In this document: piece after piece, positions 7,372 through 14,560 of the stretch
How the letters are laid out: each line of letters starts with the position of its first letter
Numbering within the stretch: the first letter of the stretch is position 1
Assembly (NCBI GenBank): GCA_030840515.1
Contig: JAVEEJ010000322.1
Location: 1-18,819 of the forward strand
DNA from: Frankiaceae bacterium
GTDB taxonomy: Bacteria > Actinomycetota > Actinomycetes > JAVEEJ01
Direction: 5' to 3'
DNA length: 18,819 nucleotides
The notes under the pieces: model-generated
Told to the model about the DNA's origin: nothing
What the model saw: only the letters and a program-made list of their open reading frames with translations
The model's database searches: none
Position numbers and translations under genes: made by a program

Positions 7372-8226
7372 TCAGGGAGCGAGTACGACGTGCTTCGCGG
7401 CGGCGATCGCCGCGAACTGCTCCACCCCGAGCCGCTCACCGCGCAGCGATGGGTCGATGCCGGCCACCCGCAGGACCTCCTCCGCAACCGCCGCCGAGCC
7501 CGCCCAACCGGCCAACGCAGCCCGCAACGTCTTGCGCCGCTGGGCGAAGGCCGCGTCGACGACCGCGAAGACCTCGGCGCGCGTGGCCGTGGTGGCGGGT
7601 GGCTCACGGCGCACGAAGCGGACCAGCCCGCTGTCGACGTTGGGGGCCGGCCAGAACACCGTCCGGCCGATGGCCCCAGCCCGCGTGACCGCCGCCCACC
7701 ACGCTGCCTTGACCGACGGCACGCCGTACGCCTGCTCCCCCGGCCCCGCCGCCAGCCGGTCGGCCACCTCTGCCTGCACCATCACCAGGCCGTGGCGGAT
7801 CGAGGCGAAGTGCTCCAGGAAGGTCAGGAGGACGGGTACGGCGACGTTGTAGGGCAGGTTCGCAACGAGCGCGGTCGGCTGGGGACCGGGAAGCGAGCGC
7901 ACTCTCAGCGCGTCGGCATGCAGCACATCGAGCGGCGCTGCGTGCGCGGCGGCGTACTCATCCACTGTCGAAGCCAGCGCATCCGCGAGGCGCGCATCGA
8001 CCTCCACCGCCAGCACCCGCGCACCCGTCTCGAGCAGACCGAGCGTCAGCGACCCCAGACCAGGGCCGATCTCCACCACGACGTCGTCAGGACCGACCGC
8101 CGATGTCGCCACGATGCGCCGCACCGTGTTGGCGTCGATGACGAAGTTCTGCCCGAGCGCCTTGGTGGGCTTGATCCCGAGCTCAGCCGCCAGCCGGCGG
8201 ACGTCCGCCGGTCCGAGCAGCGTCAG
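7372..8226 (-). CDS. rsmA: 16S rRNA dimethyladenosine transferase RsmA/KsgA
   Basis: RsmA dimethylates two adjacent adenines near the 3' end of 16S rRNA with S-adenosylmethionine, a late checkpoint in 30S assembly. The SAM site VVEIGPGLGSLTL and acidic loop VLAVEVD, followed by the catalytic NLPYN motif, are all present (about 50-62, 71-77 and 123-127 in the 284-residue numbering used here). The first in-frame ATG, GTG or TTG is the GTG at 8124, but that would remove the conserved N-terminal LGPADVRRLAAELG and KALGQNFVIDANT segments, including the family GQNF motif. The reading frame is open through these back to a CTG at 8226, which I take as the likely start. It begins 13 nt after the rpfB stop, consistent with coupled translation. 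The function is certain, the start uncertain. Confidence 0.9.
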   Translation of the reverse strand: MTLLGPADVRRLAAELGIKPTKALGQNFVIDANTVRRIVATSAVGPDDVVVEIGPGLGSLTLGLLETGARVLAVEVDARLADALASTVDEYAAAHAAPLDVLHADALRVRSLPGPQPTALVANLPYNVAVPVLLTFLEHFASIRHGLVMVQAEVADRLAAGPGEQAYGVPSVKAAWWAAVTRAGAIGRTVFWPAPNVDSGLVRFVRREPPATTATRAEVFAVVDAAFAQRRKTLRAALAGWAGSAAVAEEVLRVAGIDPSLRGERLGVEQFAAIAAAKHVVLAP

Positions 8227-8239
8227 CGGATGTCGCCGG

Positions 8240-9343
8240 TCAGCTGTAGAGCCGGCTGCCGCACACCGGCCACGGCGAAGCGCCGCGGTTGCGGTAGAGC
8301 AGCTTCGCCCGGTAGGTCTGCTCGTTGCTCGAGTAGTCAGTCGGGTTCCCGTGACCGCCCACGCTGTGCCAGGTGCTCAGCGAGAACTGGTAGAGGCCGT
8401 AGTAACCCTTGGGGCTGACGGCGCGCGGGTTGTGGCCGGACTCGCAGCCGGCGAGGGCATACCAGTTGAGGTTGTCGACGGCGCCGCCGATGTTCGGGCC
8501 GTAACCCGGACGGGTCTTGGTGCCGACGCGCACCACCTTGTCGACCGCCCGGCGAGCGACCTTCGTCGAGACCAGCGTCCGTGACTTCACGACGCCGTCG
8601 ACGACGGTGAGCTTGAAGGTGAACACCTTGATGCCAGGCACGCCCGCGCTGACGACCTTGCGGGTGCCGCGGTACATGGTCTTGTCGCGCACGGTGCGGG
8701 TCTGGAAGCTGATCGGCCGCGTGTCGCTGACCACCGGCTGGCGCACCCGGATGATCCGGATCTGCATGCCTTCGGTGGGGCGCGTGGTGCGCGGGATGGA
8801 GACCTTGTCGGTCGACGCGACGATGACCTTGGCCTGGTGCAGCACCTCGACGACCGTGGCCGCAGTCGTGGTCACCCGCGTGGCCTTGCCGTCATGCAGC
8901 ACGGTGACCCGGTGCGGGAGCCGGAGCTCGAGCGACAGACCGGAGAGCGGCACCCGGCTGGAGCGGTCGGCGGAGAAGAACGCGCCGTCGGCACGGACGC
9001 CGAGCGCGCTGAGCGCCTCGTCCACGGTGAGGGCGGTGGTCCAGACGGTGCGCTGACGGCCGTCGATGGTCAGGGCCAGCTGGCGGCCGTGGCGTACGAC
9101 GACCTTGGAGCCCTCGGTCAGCTTGGTGCCGCCGCGCGGTGCGACCGTGTCGTGCGCGCCCACCTTGAGGTGCTGGCGGGCGAGCAGACCCCCGACGTCC
9201 CTGGCGAAGGTCCGGACCTGCTTGCTCTGCCCGTCGACGGTGATGGTCACCGTCTTGTCGAGGCTGGCGAAGGCGGTCGTCGTGCCGGCCATCCCGATGA
9301 TGACTCCGGCGTACACAGCCAAGGCGACTGGGGTCTTGCGCAT
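8240..9343 (-). CDS. rpfB: Resuscitation-promoting factor RpfB (DUF348 repeats, G5, Rpf lysozyme-like domain)
   Basis: RpfB is an exported peptidoglycan-cleaving enzyme that promotes regrowth of dormant actinobacteria. The 367-residue product has a signal sequence or anchor (MRKTPVALAVYAGVIIGMAG, with an A-F-A site near 24-26) and no lipobox. Three DUF348 (ubiquitin-like) modules cover about 28-195, each with the pattern of a T-V-hydrophobic strand followed by DG (TITVDGQSKQVRTFARDVG; LALTIDGRQRTVWTTALTVD; VTVLHDGKATRVTTTAATV). A G5 domain follows at about 205-280. The C-terminal Rpf domain starts at about 290 with NWYALAGCESGHNPRA, catalytic Glu301, GYYGLYQFSLSTWHSVGG and a second Cys near the end (PVCGSRLYS) for the usual disulfide. 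The ATG at 9343 has GGAG 5 nt upstream. It heads the rpfB-rsmA-ispE-ABC-F run and has its own promoter and leader. Confidence 0.97.
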   Translation of the reverse strand: MRKTPVALAVYAGVIIGMAGTTTAFASLDKTVTITVDGQSKQVRTFARDVGGLLARQHLKVGAHDTVAPRGGTKLTEGSKVVVRHGRQLALTIDGRQRTVWTTALTVDEALSALGVRADGAFFSADRSSRVPLSGLSLELRLPHRVTVLHDGKATRVTTTAATVVEVLHQAKVIVASTDKVSIPRTTRPTEGMQIRIIRVRQPVVSDTRPISFQTRTVRDKTMYRGTRKVVSAGVPGIKVFTFKLTVVDGVVKSRTLVSTKVARRAVDKVVRVGTKTRPGYGPNIGGAVDNLNWYALAGCESGHNPRAVSPKGYYGLYQFSLSTWHSVGGHGNPTDYSSNEQTYRAKLLYRNRGASPWPVCGSRLYS

Positions 9344-9385
9344 GTGACTCCGATGCTCGGTGGTCCCGGGCTGCGGGGGAAACGA

Positions 9386-9417
9386 ACCGGAGGCACGCGC
9401 ACGAAACGCCGTCCGGT
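9386..9417 (-). terminator. Hairpin with U-rich tail in the rpfB leader, candidate conditional terminator
   Basis: Read on the minus strand, ACCGGA and GGC on the left arm pair with GCC and TCCGGT on the right arm: nine base pairs with one unpaired base and a 13-nt loop. The stem is followed directly by TCGTTT, then a C run. This resembles an intrinsic terminator with an imperfect U tract placed about 40 nt before the rpfB ATG, inside its 5' leader. A terminator there would act as an on/off switch. The U tract is short, so the hairpin may only be structural. Confidence 0.4.
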
Positions 9418-9440
9418 CCCCCGGGCGGCGTCGTGGTCAC

Positions 9441-9471
9441 GTTGCCCCGGGGCTTCCCCACCCCGGCCAAC
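9441..9471 (-). ncRNA. Structured 5' leader element of rpfB
   Basis: GTTG (9441-9444) pairs with CAAC (9468-9471), and CCGGGG (9447-9452) with CCCCGG (9461-9466), giving a strong stem-loop with a small internal loop and an 8-nt apical loop. It falls at the start of the predicted rpfB transcript. I do not recognise the conserved blocks of the c-di-AMP (ydaO) riboswitch known upstream of some actinobacterial rpf genes, so no ligand is assigned. It could alternatively serve as a transcription terminator for tatD, although it lacks a U tract. Confidence 0.4.
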
Positions 9472-9481
9472 AACTCGACCG

Positions 9482-9511
9482 AAGGTAGGTGGGGTCGTTG
9501 TCCTATGGCAA
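9482..9511 (-). promoter_or_regulatory. Primary-sigma promoter for rpfB
   Basis: On the minus strand TTGCCA (9506-9511, five of six to TTGACA) and TACCTT (9482-9487, fits TAnnnT) are separated by 18 bp. This is the best promoter match in the window and lies in the 258-bp non-coding stretch between tatD and rpfB (9344-9601). Transcription would start near 9475, giving a leader of about 130 nt that contains the two hairpins. Confidence 0.55.
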
Positions 9512-9601
9512 ATCGGACTCATCGGGACAGAGGGGCAGCCCTGTCCCAGTCGTCCCAGCCCCTGGAGCGTCGACACGCCGTCTGACCTGGGCCGACGCCG
9601 C

Positions 9602-10444
9602 TCAGGCCAAGCCGAAGACGCGCTTTCCGTTCTCGGCCACGGCTGTGCACAACGTGTCGAGCGCGACACCCTTGACCTCGGCCATGGCCCGCAGCGTGGT
9701 GGGGATCAGGTAGCTGGCGTTCGGCCGCCCCCGGTGCGGCATGGGCGTCAGGAAGGGTGCGTCGGTCTCCACGAGCAGCAGCTCGAGCGGAGCGACCTGC
9801 AGCGCGTCCCGCAACGGCTGGGCGTTCTTGAACGTCACGTTGCCGGCGAAGCTCATGACGTAGCCGAGGCGAGCGCACTGCGCCGCCAGCTCGGCTTCCC
9901 CGGAGAAGCAGTGGAAGACGGTCTGCTCCGGCGCCCCTTCCTCCCGCAGCACGCGCAGCACGTCCTGGTGCGCGTCGCGGTCGTGGATGACCAGCGCCTT
10001 GCCGGTGTCCTTGGCGATCTGGATGTGGCGGCGGAAGGACTCCTCCTGCCTGGCCCTCCCCTCCGGCGGGGTGCGGAAGTGATCGAGCCCGGTCTCCCCG
10101 ATGCCGACCACGGGTGCGAGTACGGCGAGTCGTGCGATCGCGTCGATGTCGTCGTCGCTCGCCGTCGGCGCTTCGTTGGGGTGGATCGCCGCCGTCGCCC
10201 ACACGCCGTCGTGGACCGCCGCGGTCTCCGCTGACCAGCGCGACGAGGGCACATCGACGCCGATCGTGATCAGGGTCGTGACGCCGACCGAGGCTGCCTC
10301 CCCGATGGCTTGCTCGACGGCTTCCTCCTGCAGGTCGAGGTGGCAGTGTGCGTCGAGCACCTCGACCGGCAACGGCTCAGGAAGCGGCGGTCGGGTCACG
10401 TCGGCCGGCCGGTCGACCCCCCGCCGCTCCGAGTTGTCAGCCAC
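9602..10444 (-). CDS. tatD: TatD-family metal-dependent DNase/hydrolase
   Basis: TatD proteins are TIM-barrel amidohydrolase-fold enzymes with two metals and 3'-5' exonuclease activity, linked to DNA repair and nucleic-acid turnover. The 280-residue product carries all metal ligands: DAHCHLD (His33, His35), VVGIGETGLDHF (Glu117), LVIHDRDAH (His154), TVFHCFSG (His178) and LLVETDAPFLTP (Asp228). The first 25 residues (MADNSERRGVDRPADVTRPP) are an unstructured extension. The GTG start at 10444 overlaps the metG stop by 8 bp, so the two are likely cotranscribed and coupled. The tatD-rpfB-rsmA-ispE order is a conserved actinobacterial arrangement. Length and motifs are normal. Confidence 0.95.
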   Translation of the reverse strand: MADNSERRGVDRPADVTRPPLPEPLPVEVLDAHCHLDLQEEAVEQAIGEAASVGVTTLITIGVDVPSSRWSAETAAVHDGVWATAAIHPNEAPTASDDDIDAIARLAVLAPVVGIGETGLDHFRTPPEGRARQEESFRRHIQIAKDTGKALVIHDRDAHQDVLRVLREEGAPEQTVFHCFSGEAELAAQCARLGYVMSFAGNVTFKNAQPLRDALQVAPLELLLVETDAPFLTPMPHRGRPNASYLIPTTLRAMAEVKGVALDTLCTAVAENGKRVFGLA

Positions 10445-12035
10445 CAGGGGCCGTCTCGCGGCCGCCCGCGTCTGACAACTCGTCGAGACGGGGGAAGAGC
10501 GGATCGCTCTTGGTCACCCGAGCGCCGGCGGGCAGCTGCCCCCAGCGCGCGACCTGGTCCACCCGCTGCTCAGAGATCGGCCCGAGCTGCGCCTCGGCTC
10601 CAAGCGAGCTCCACAGCACCGAGCAGGCCTTGGGGATCACCGGGTTGAGCAGCACGGCAGCGGCGCGGAGCGACTCGGCCGTGCAGTAGAGGACCGCGTC
10701 GAGGTCGCCCGCCCTCGCCTCGTCTTTGGCCAGCTTCCACGGCTCGGTCTCGGTGACGTAGTTGTTGACCGTGCGGACGAAGCCCATCGCGGCGTTGATG
10801 GCGCTCTGCAGGTCGAGCACGTCGATCGCGGTGTCGGCATCCGAAGCGGCCTGCTGCAGCGCAGCAGACAGCTGCTCGTTGGGCACCGGCGCGGGCAGCA
10901 CCCCGTCGCGGTAGCGCTCGACCATCGAGGTGAGGCGCGACGCCAGGTTGCCGAACTGGTCGGCGAGCTCGCTCTTGTAGCGCGCGCTCATGTCCTCCCA
11001 GCTGAACGAGCCGTCGGAGCCGAAGGGGATCGCGCGCAGGAAGTAGTAGCGGAACGCATCGGAGCCGAAGTGGTCGACGATGGCGCTCGGGGCGATGCCG
11101 GTGAGCTTGGTCTTGCTCATCTTCTCTCCGCCGACGAGCAGCCAGCCGTGTGCGAAAACCTGCCGAGGCAGCGGCAGGCCGGCGGCCAGCAGCATGGCCG
11201 GCCAGTAGATGGCGTGGAAGCGCAGGATGTCCTTGCCGACGAGGTGCACGTCGGCCGGCCAGGTCTGCGCGAACCGCTCGTCATCCGTTCCGAAGCCGAC
11301 GGCCGTGGCGTAGTTGAGCAGCGCGTCGAACCAGACGTAGACGACCTGCGACGCATCCCAGGGAAGCGGGACCCCCCACGCAACGGAGGAGCGGGACATG
11401 GAGATGTCCTGCAGCCCCTGCTTGATGAACGACACGACCTCGTTGTAGGCCGACTCCGGCTGCACCGCCGTGGGATTGGCCTCGTAGTGGGCGAGCAAGG
11501 CCTCGGAGAAGGCGGAGAGGCGGAAGAACCAGTTCTCCTCCGACAGCATCTCGACGGGTGTGCCGTGCACAGGGCACAGCCCACCCTCCAGCAGGTCACC
11601 CGGCAGCTTGAACTCCTCGCAACCCACGCAGTAGGGGCCCTCGTAGGTCGACGCGTAACAGTGCCCGGCCTCGCGCAGCACCTCCCAGAAGCGCTGGACC
11701 CCTTTCTCGTGGCGAGGCTCCGTGGTGCGGATGAAGTCGTCGTTGGCGGCGTCAACGGTCCGCAGCACGGGCTTCCATGAGTCCTCGACCAAGCGGTCGC
11801 ACCACTCCTGCGGGCTCACGCCAGCGGCCTGCGCGGTGCGCTCCACCTTGGTGCCGTGCTCGTCGGTGCCGGTGAGGAAGTGCACCCGCTCGCCGCGTTG
11901 GCGGTGCCAGCGCGTGAGGACGTCACCGGCCACCGTCGTGTAGGCGTGACCGATGTGCGGCGCGTCGTTGACGTAGTAGATCGGCGTCGTCAGGAAGAAC
12001 GACGCCGGCTCGTCTGACGAATCCGCGGAAGGCAT
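10437..12035 (-). CDS. metG: Methionyl-tRNA synthetase
   Basis: This enzyme charges tRNA-Met with methionine for initiation and elongation. The 532-residue product is a class I synthetase: FFLTTPIYYVNDAPHIGHAYT with the HIGH motif at 27-30, LTGTDEHGTKVE (54-65), a connective-peptide zinc knuckle with Cys136, Cys139, Cys154 and His157 (YCVGC and LCPVHG), VVYVWFDALLNYATAVG (231-247), and KMSKT at 305-309 (GGEKMSKTK). The anticodon-binding helical domain follows, with LASRLTSMVERY and YVTETEPWKLAKDE. It lacks the C-terminal dimer/tRNA-binding extension of the E. coli enzyme, which is usual for the shorter bacterial form. The ATG at 12035 has no ribosome site but a TAGGCT hexamer 6 nt upstream, suggesting a leaderless mRNA. 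tatD overlaps its end. Confidence 0.97.
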   Translation of the reverse strand: MPSADSSDEPASFFLTTPIYYVNDAPHIGHAYTTVAGDVLTRWHRQRGERVHFLTGTDEHGTKVERTAQAAGVSPQEWCDRLVEDSWKPVLRTVDAANDDFIRTTEPRHEKGVQRFWEVLREAGHCYASTYEGPYCVGCEEFKLPGDLLEGGLCPVHGTPVEMLSEENWFFRLSAFSEALLAHYEANPTAVQPESAYNEVVSFIKQGLQDISMSRSSVAWGVPLPWDASQVVYVWFDALLNYATAVGFGTDDERFAQTWPADVHLVGKDILRFHAIYWPAMLLAAGLPLPRQVFAHGWLLVGGEKMSKTKLTGIAPSAIVDHFGSDAFRYYFLRAIPFGSDGSFSWEDMSARYKSELADQFGNLASRLTSMVERYRDGVLPAPVPNEQLSAALQQAASDADTAIDVLDLQSAINAAMGFVRTVNNYVTETEPWKLAKDEARAGDLDAVLYCTAESLRAAAVLLNPVIPKACSVLWSSLGAEAQLGPISEQRVDQVARWGQLPAGARVTKSDPLFPRLDELSDAGGRETAPGG

Positions 12036-12041
12036 GGATTG

Positions 12042-12047
12042 AGCCTA
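12042..12047 (-). promoter_or_regulatory. -10 element, probable leaderless promoter of metG
   Basis: TAGGCT on the minus strand ends 6 nt before the metG ATG and no Shine-Dalgarno sequence lies between. That spacing places transcription start on the ATG itself. The surrounding 47-bp gap between rsmI and metG is locally A/T-richer (ATTTTCGTTTG further upstream), as expected of a promoter, although no clear -35 hexamer is present. Confidence 0.4.
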
Positions 12048-12082
12048 GTGGCGCAGCGCAAACGAAAATCCGAGGCGCCGCG

Positions 12083-12934
12083 TCACTGATGCTTCGCGTC
12101 CACGACTGCCGCGTACACCGTCTTCTTCGGCACCCCCAGCTCCGCGCTGACCGCACCGATCGCCGTCTTGCGCGGCTCACCCCGCGCGACGCGGTCCGCC
12201 ACCAGTGCAGCGAGATCCACGTCGCCGGCATACTCGCCTCCCTCCGCCCCTGCCACCACGATCGTCACCTCGCCGCGAACCCCGGCCTCGGCCCACGTGA
12301 CGAGTTCGCCCAGCGGGGCGCGCCGGACCTCTTCGTAGGTCTTGGTGAGCTCGCGGCACACGGCGGCGGGGCGGGTGGCGCCGAACGCCTCGGCGAGATC
12401 TGCCAGTGCGGCCTGAGTGCGGTGCGGGGCTTCGAAGAGCACCAGAGTCCGCTCCTCGTCGGCCAGCTCCGCCAGCCGGCGGCGGCGCTCGCCTGCCTTG
12501 CGCGGCAGGAAGCCCTCGAAGCAGAAGCGGTCCACGGCCAAGCCGGAGAGCGCGAGCGCCGTGGTCACAGCTGAGGGCCCCGGGGCGCACGTGACCGCAT
12601 GACCGGCCGCCAACGCGGCGCTGACCAGCCGATATCCGGGATCGCTGATGCTGGGCATGCCGGCATCGGTGACGAGTACGACGCGCGCGCCCGCCGCGAG
12701 CTGGACGAGGAGCTCATCCGTGCGCGCCTGCTCGTTGGCCTCGAAGTAGGAGACGACCCGAGCGCTGACCTCCACGCCGAGCGCAGCGCGCAAGCGGGCG
12801 AAGCGTCGGGTGTCCTCGGCCGCGATGACGTCCGCCCTGCCCAGCTCGTCCGCCAGCCGCGGCGACGCGTCACGGGGGTTGCCGAGGGGAGCTCCGGCGA
12901 GGACCAGAACACCACTGCTCACTTCGGCGCTCAT
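12083..12934 (-). CDS. rsmI: 16S rRNA (cytidine-1402-2'-O)-methyltransferase RsmI
   Basis: RsmI methylates the ribose of C1402 in the decoding centre of 16S rRNA. The 283-residue product has the tetrapyrrole-methylase-like fold with family motifs in order: LVLAGAPLGNPRDASPRL (9-26), IAAEDTRRFARL, VVSYFEANEQ, VVLVTDAGMPSISDPGYRLV, CAPGPSAVTTALALSG, FCFEGFLPRKAGERRRRL and LVLFEAPHRT. The C-terminal part holds the small helical domain ending KKTVYAAVVDAKHQ. The ATG at 12934 is preferred over an upstream GTG at 12973 because GAGGA (12942-12946) lies 7 nt upstream, and the extra 13 residues are not family-like. It diverges from pmt with a 44-bp gap, a common actinobacterial arrangement, and leads into metG 47 bp downstream. 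Confidence 0.95.
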   Translation of the reverse strand: MSAEVSSGVLVLAGAPLGNPRDASPRLADELGRADVIAAEDTRRFARLRAALGVEVSARVVSYFEANEQARTDELLVQLAAGARVVLVTDAGMPSISDPGYRLVSAALAAGHAVTCAPGPSAVTTALALSGLAVDRFCFEGFLPRKAGERRRRLAELADEERTLVLFEAPHRTQAALADLAEAFGATRPAAVCRELTKTYEEVRRAPLGELVTWAEAGVRGEVTIVVAGAEGGEYAGDVDLAALVADRVARGEPRKTAIGAVSAELGVPKKTVYAAVVDAKHQ

Positions 12935-12974
12935 TCGAGCATCCTCGCGCACCCGATCCAGGGCGGTCTCCACC

Positions 12975-12980
12975 TACGAT
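12975..12980 (+). promoter_or_regulatory. Possible -10 element of pmt
   Basis: TACGAT fits TAnnnT and ends 7 nt before an in-frame GTG at 12988. If it is the -10 element, the pmt mRNA would be leaderless and start at that GTG, three codons inside the ATG at 12979, which overlaps the hexamer. There is no convincing -35 element. Confidence 0.3.
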
Positions 12981-14496
12981 GACGCGCGTGGCGACCCCTC
13001 GACCGTCCGCGCGGGAGCGCCTGGTGCGGCCGCTTCCTCCTGACCGCATGGTTGGCTGGCTGGCGACCGCGGGCATCACCCTCCTGGCAGGCGTGCTGCG
13101 CTTCTGGCACCTGAGCCAGCCCCACGGGAAGATCTTCGACGAGGTCTACTACGCCAACGACGCGCACAAGATGCTGCTCAACGGCGTCGAGCCGACGAAG
13201 GCAGGGACGAGCGACGGCTTCGTGGTCCACCCGCCGCTCGGGAAGTGGATCATCGGCCTCGGCGAGAAGATGCTGGGCTTCAACGAGAGCGGCTGGCGGG
13301 TCATGGCCGCGGTCTTTGGAACCCTCACGGTCCTCGTGCTGATCCGCACCGCGCGACGGATGACAGGCTCGACGCTGCTCGGCTGTGTCGCCGGTCTGCT
13401 GCTGGCTCTCGACGGGCTGCACCTGGTGTTCAGCCGCACAGCCCTGCTCGACGGGTTCCTCACCTTCTTCATCGTCGTGGCGTTCGCGTGTCTGATCGCC
13501 GACCGGGACGACGGGCGTCGACGCCTCGCGGATCGGCTGGAGGACAACACCCACGACGCCGGGCCGGGGCTTGGCCTGCGCTGGTGGCGACTGGCGTGCG
13601 CCGTGTCACTCGGCGCGGCGTGCTCGGTGAAGTGGAGCGGCGTCTTCTTCGTGCTGCTCTTCCCGCTGCTCGCGTTCGCGTGGGACGTCGGCGCCCGCCG
13701 CACCGCCGGCATCCAGCACCCGCTCACCGCCACGTTCCGCCGCGATGTGCTGCCTTCGCTCGGGATGTTCGTCGTACTCGTTCCCCTGGTCTACACCGCG
13801 AGCTGGAGCGGCTGGTTCCTCAGCGACAACGGCTGGGACCGCCAGTACGCAGACGTCTACAACGACCACTGGCCGCTGGTGCCGGATGCGATCCGGTCCT
13901 GGTTGCACTATCACCGCGCGATCCTGCACTTCCACATGCACCTCGGTGACAACCCCAAGGACAACCACCCCTACATGTCGCACCCCATCGGGTGGCTGGT
14001 GCTGGCACGGCCGGTGGCGTTCTTCTACAGCTCGCCCAAGGGCGTGGCGATGGGCTGCCATGCAGTGAAGGGCTGCTCACGGGAAGTTCTCGGCGTCGGC
14101 ACACCCGCGATCTGGTGGGCGTCGATCCCCGCTCTGGTTCTGATGGGTTGGTATTGGATCTCGCGGCGCGACTGGCGTGCGGGCGCGGTCCTGGCCTGCT
14201 TCCTCTTCGCTTTCGTGCCGTGGATCGTCTCGGACATCAACGGCCGGATCATGTTCAACTTCTACGCGCTGCCCTGCCTGCCGTTCATGATCTTGGCGAT
14301 CACCCTGGTCCTGGGTCGGGTGCTGGGCCCGGCCGACGCCGACGACACCCGCAGGACCTGGGGAGCGGTGGCCTCGGGGGCCTACCTGCTGGTCGTGGTG
14401 CTCAACTTCTTCTACCTCTACCCGGTGCTGGTGGCCAAGGTCATCTCCTACGACCACTGGCACCACCTGATGTGGCTGAACAACAACTGGATCTAA
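12979..14496 (+). CDS. pmt: Dolichyl-phosphate-mannose-type protein O-mannosyltransferase (Pmt)
   Basis: Bacterial Pmt, a GT39 integral membrane enzyme, transfers mannose from polyprenyl-phosphate-mannose to Ser/Thr of proteins during Sec export. The 505-residue product has about ten membrane segments and the catalytic luminal-loop motif KIFDEVYYANDAHKML with Asp54 and Glu55, then FVVHPPLGKW (81-90), LVFSRTALLDGFLTFF, SVKWSGVFF and YTASWSGWF. The C-terminal four-helix domain contains PWIVSDINGRIMFNFYALP and ends in HLMWLNNNWI, typical of the family. The start may be the ATG at 12979 or the GTG at 12988; the leader before it is too short for a clear ribosome site. It diverges from rsmI as in many actinobacteria. 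Two secreted-protein genes follow on the same strand after 64 bp. Confidence 0.95.
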   Translation: MTRVATPRPSARERLVRPLPPDRMVGWLATAGITLLAGVLRFWHLSQPHGKIFDEVYYANDAHKMLLNGVEPTKAGTSDGFVVHPPLGKWIIGLGEKMLGFNESGWRVMAAVFGTLTVLVLIRTARRMTGSTLLGCVAGLLLALDGLHLVFSRTALLDGFLTFFIVVAFACLIADRDDGRRRLADRLEDNTHDAGPGLGLRWWRLACAVSLGAACSVKWSGVFFVLLFPLLAFAWDVGARRTAGIQHPLTATFRRDVLPSLGMFVVLVPLVYTASWSGWFLSDNGWDRQYADVYNDHWPLVPDAIRSWLHYHRAILHFHMHLGDNPKDNHPYMSHPIGWLVLARPVAFFYSSPKGVAMGCHAVKGCSREVLGVGTPAIWWASIPALVLMGWYWISRRDWRAGAVLACFLFAFVPWIVSDINGRIMFNFYALPCLPFMILAITLVLGRVLGPADADDTRRTWGAVASGAYLLVVVLNFFYLYPVLVAKVISYDHWHHLMWLNNNWI

Positions 14497-14547
14497 CTGA
14501 GCAGGGATCCGGACAGTCGACGCCGAATGTCTCCTCCAAGCACCCAC

Positions 14548-14554
14548 GGAGGGG
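14548..14554 (+). promoter_or_regulatory. Strong ribosome-binding site of the first tandem secreted protein
   Basis: GGAGGGG lies 6 nt before the ATG at 14561, the strongest Shine-Dalgarno match on the plus strand of the window. It fixes the start and suggests high expression. The 64-bp gap after pmt contains no clear terminator or promoter. Confidence 0.6.
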
Positions 14555-14560
14555 ACCCAG

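Noticed and set aside
9344..9475. A canonical ydaO/c-di-AMP riboswitch
   Set aside because: The hallmark blocks I would expect are not recognisable and the leader is short; it is kept only as an unassigned structured leader.
12935..12973. Longer RsmI starting at GTG 12973
   Set aside because: It would use a start nearly abutting the pmt start and add non-family residues; the ATG at 12934 has GAGGA at 7 nt spacing.
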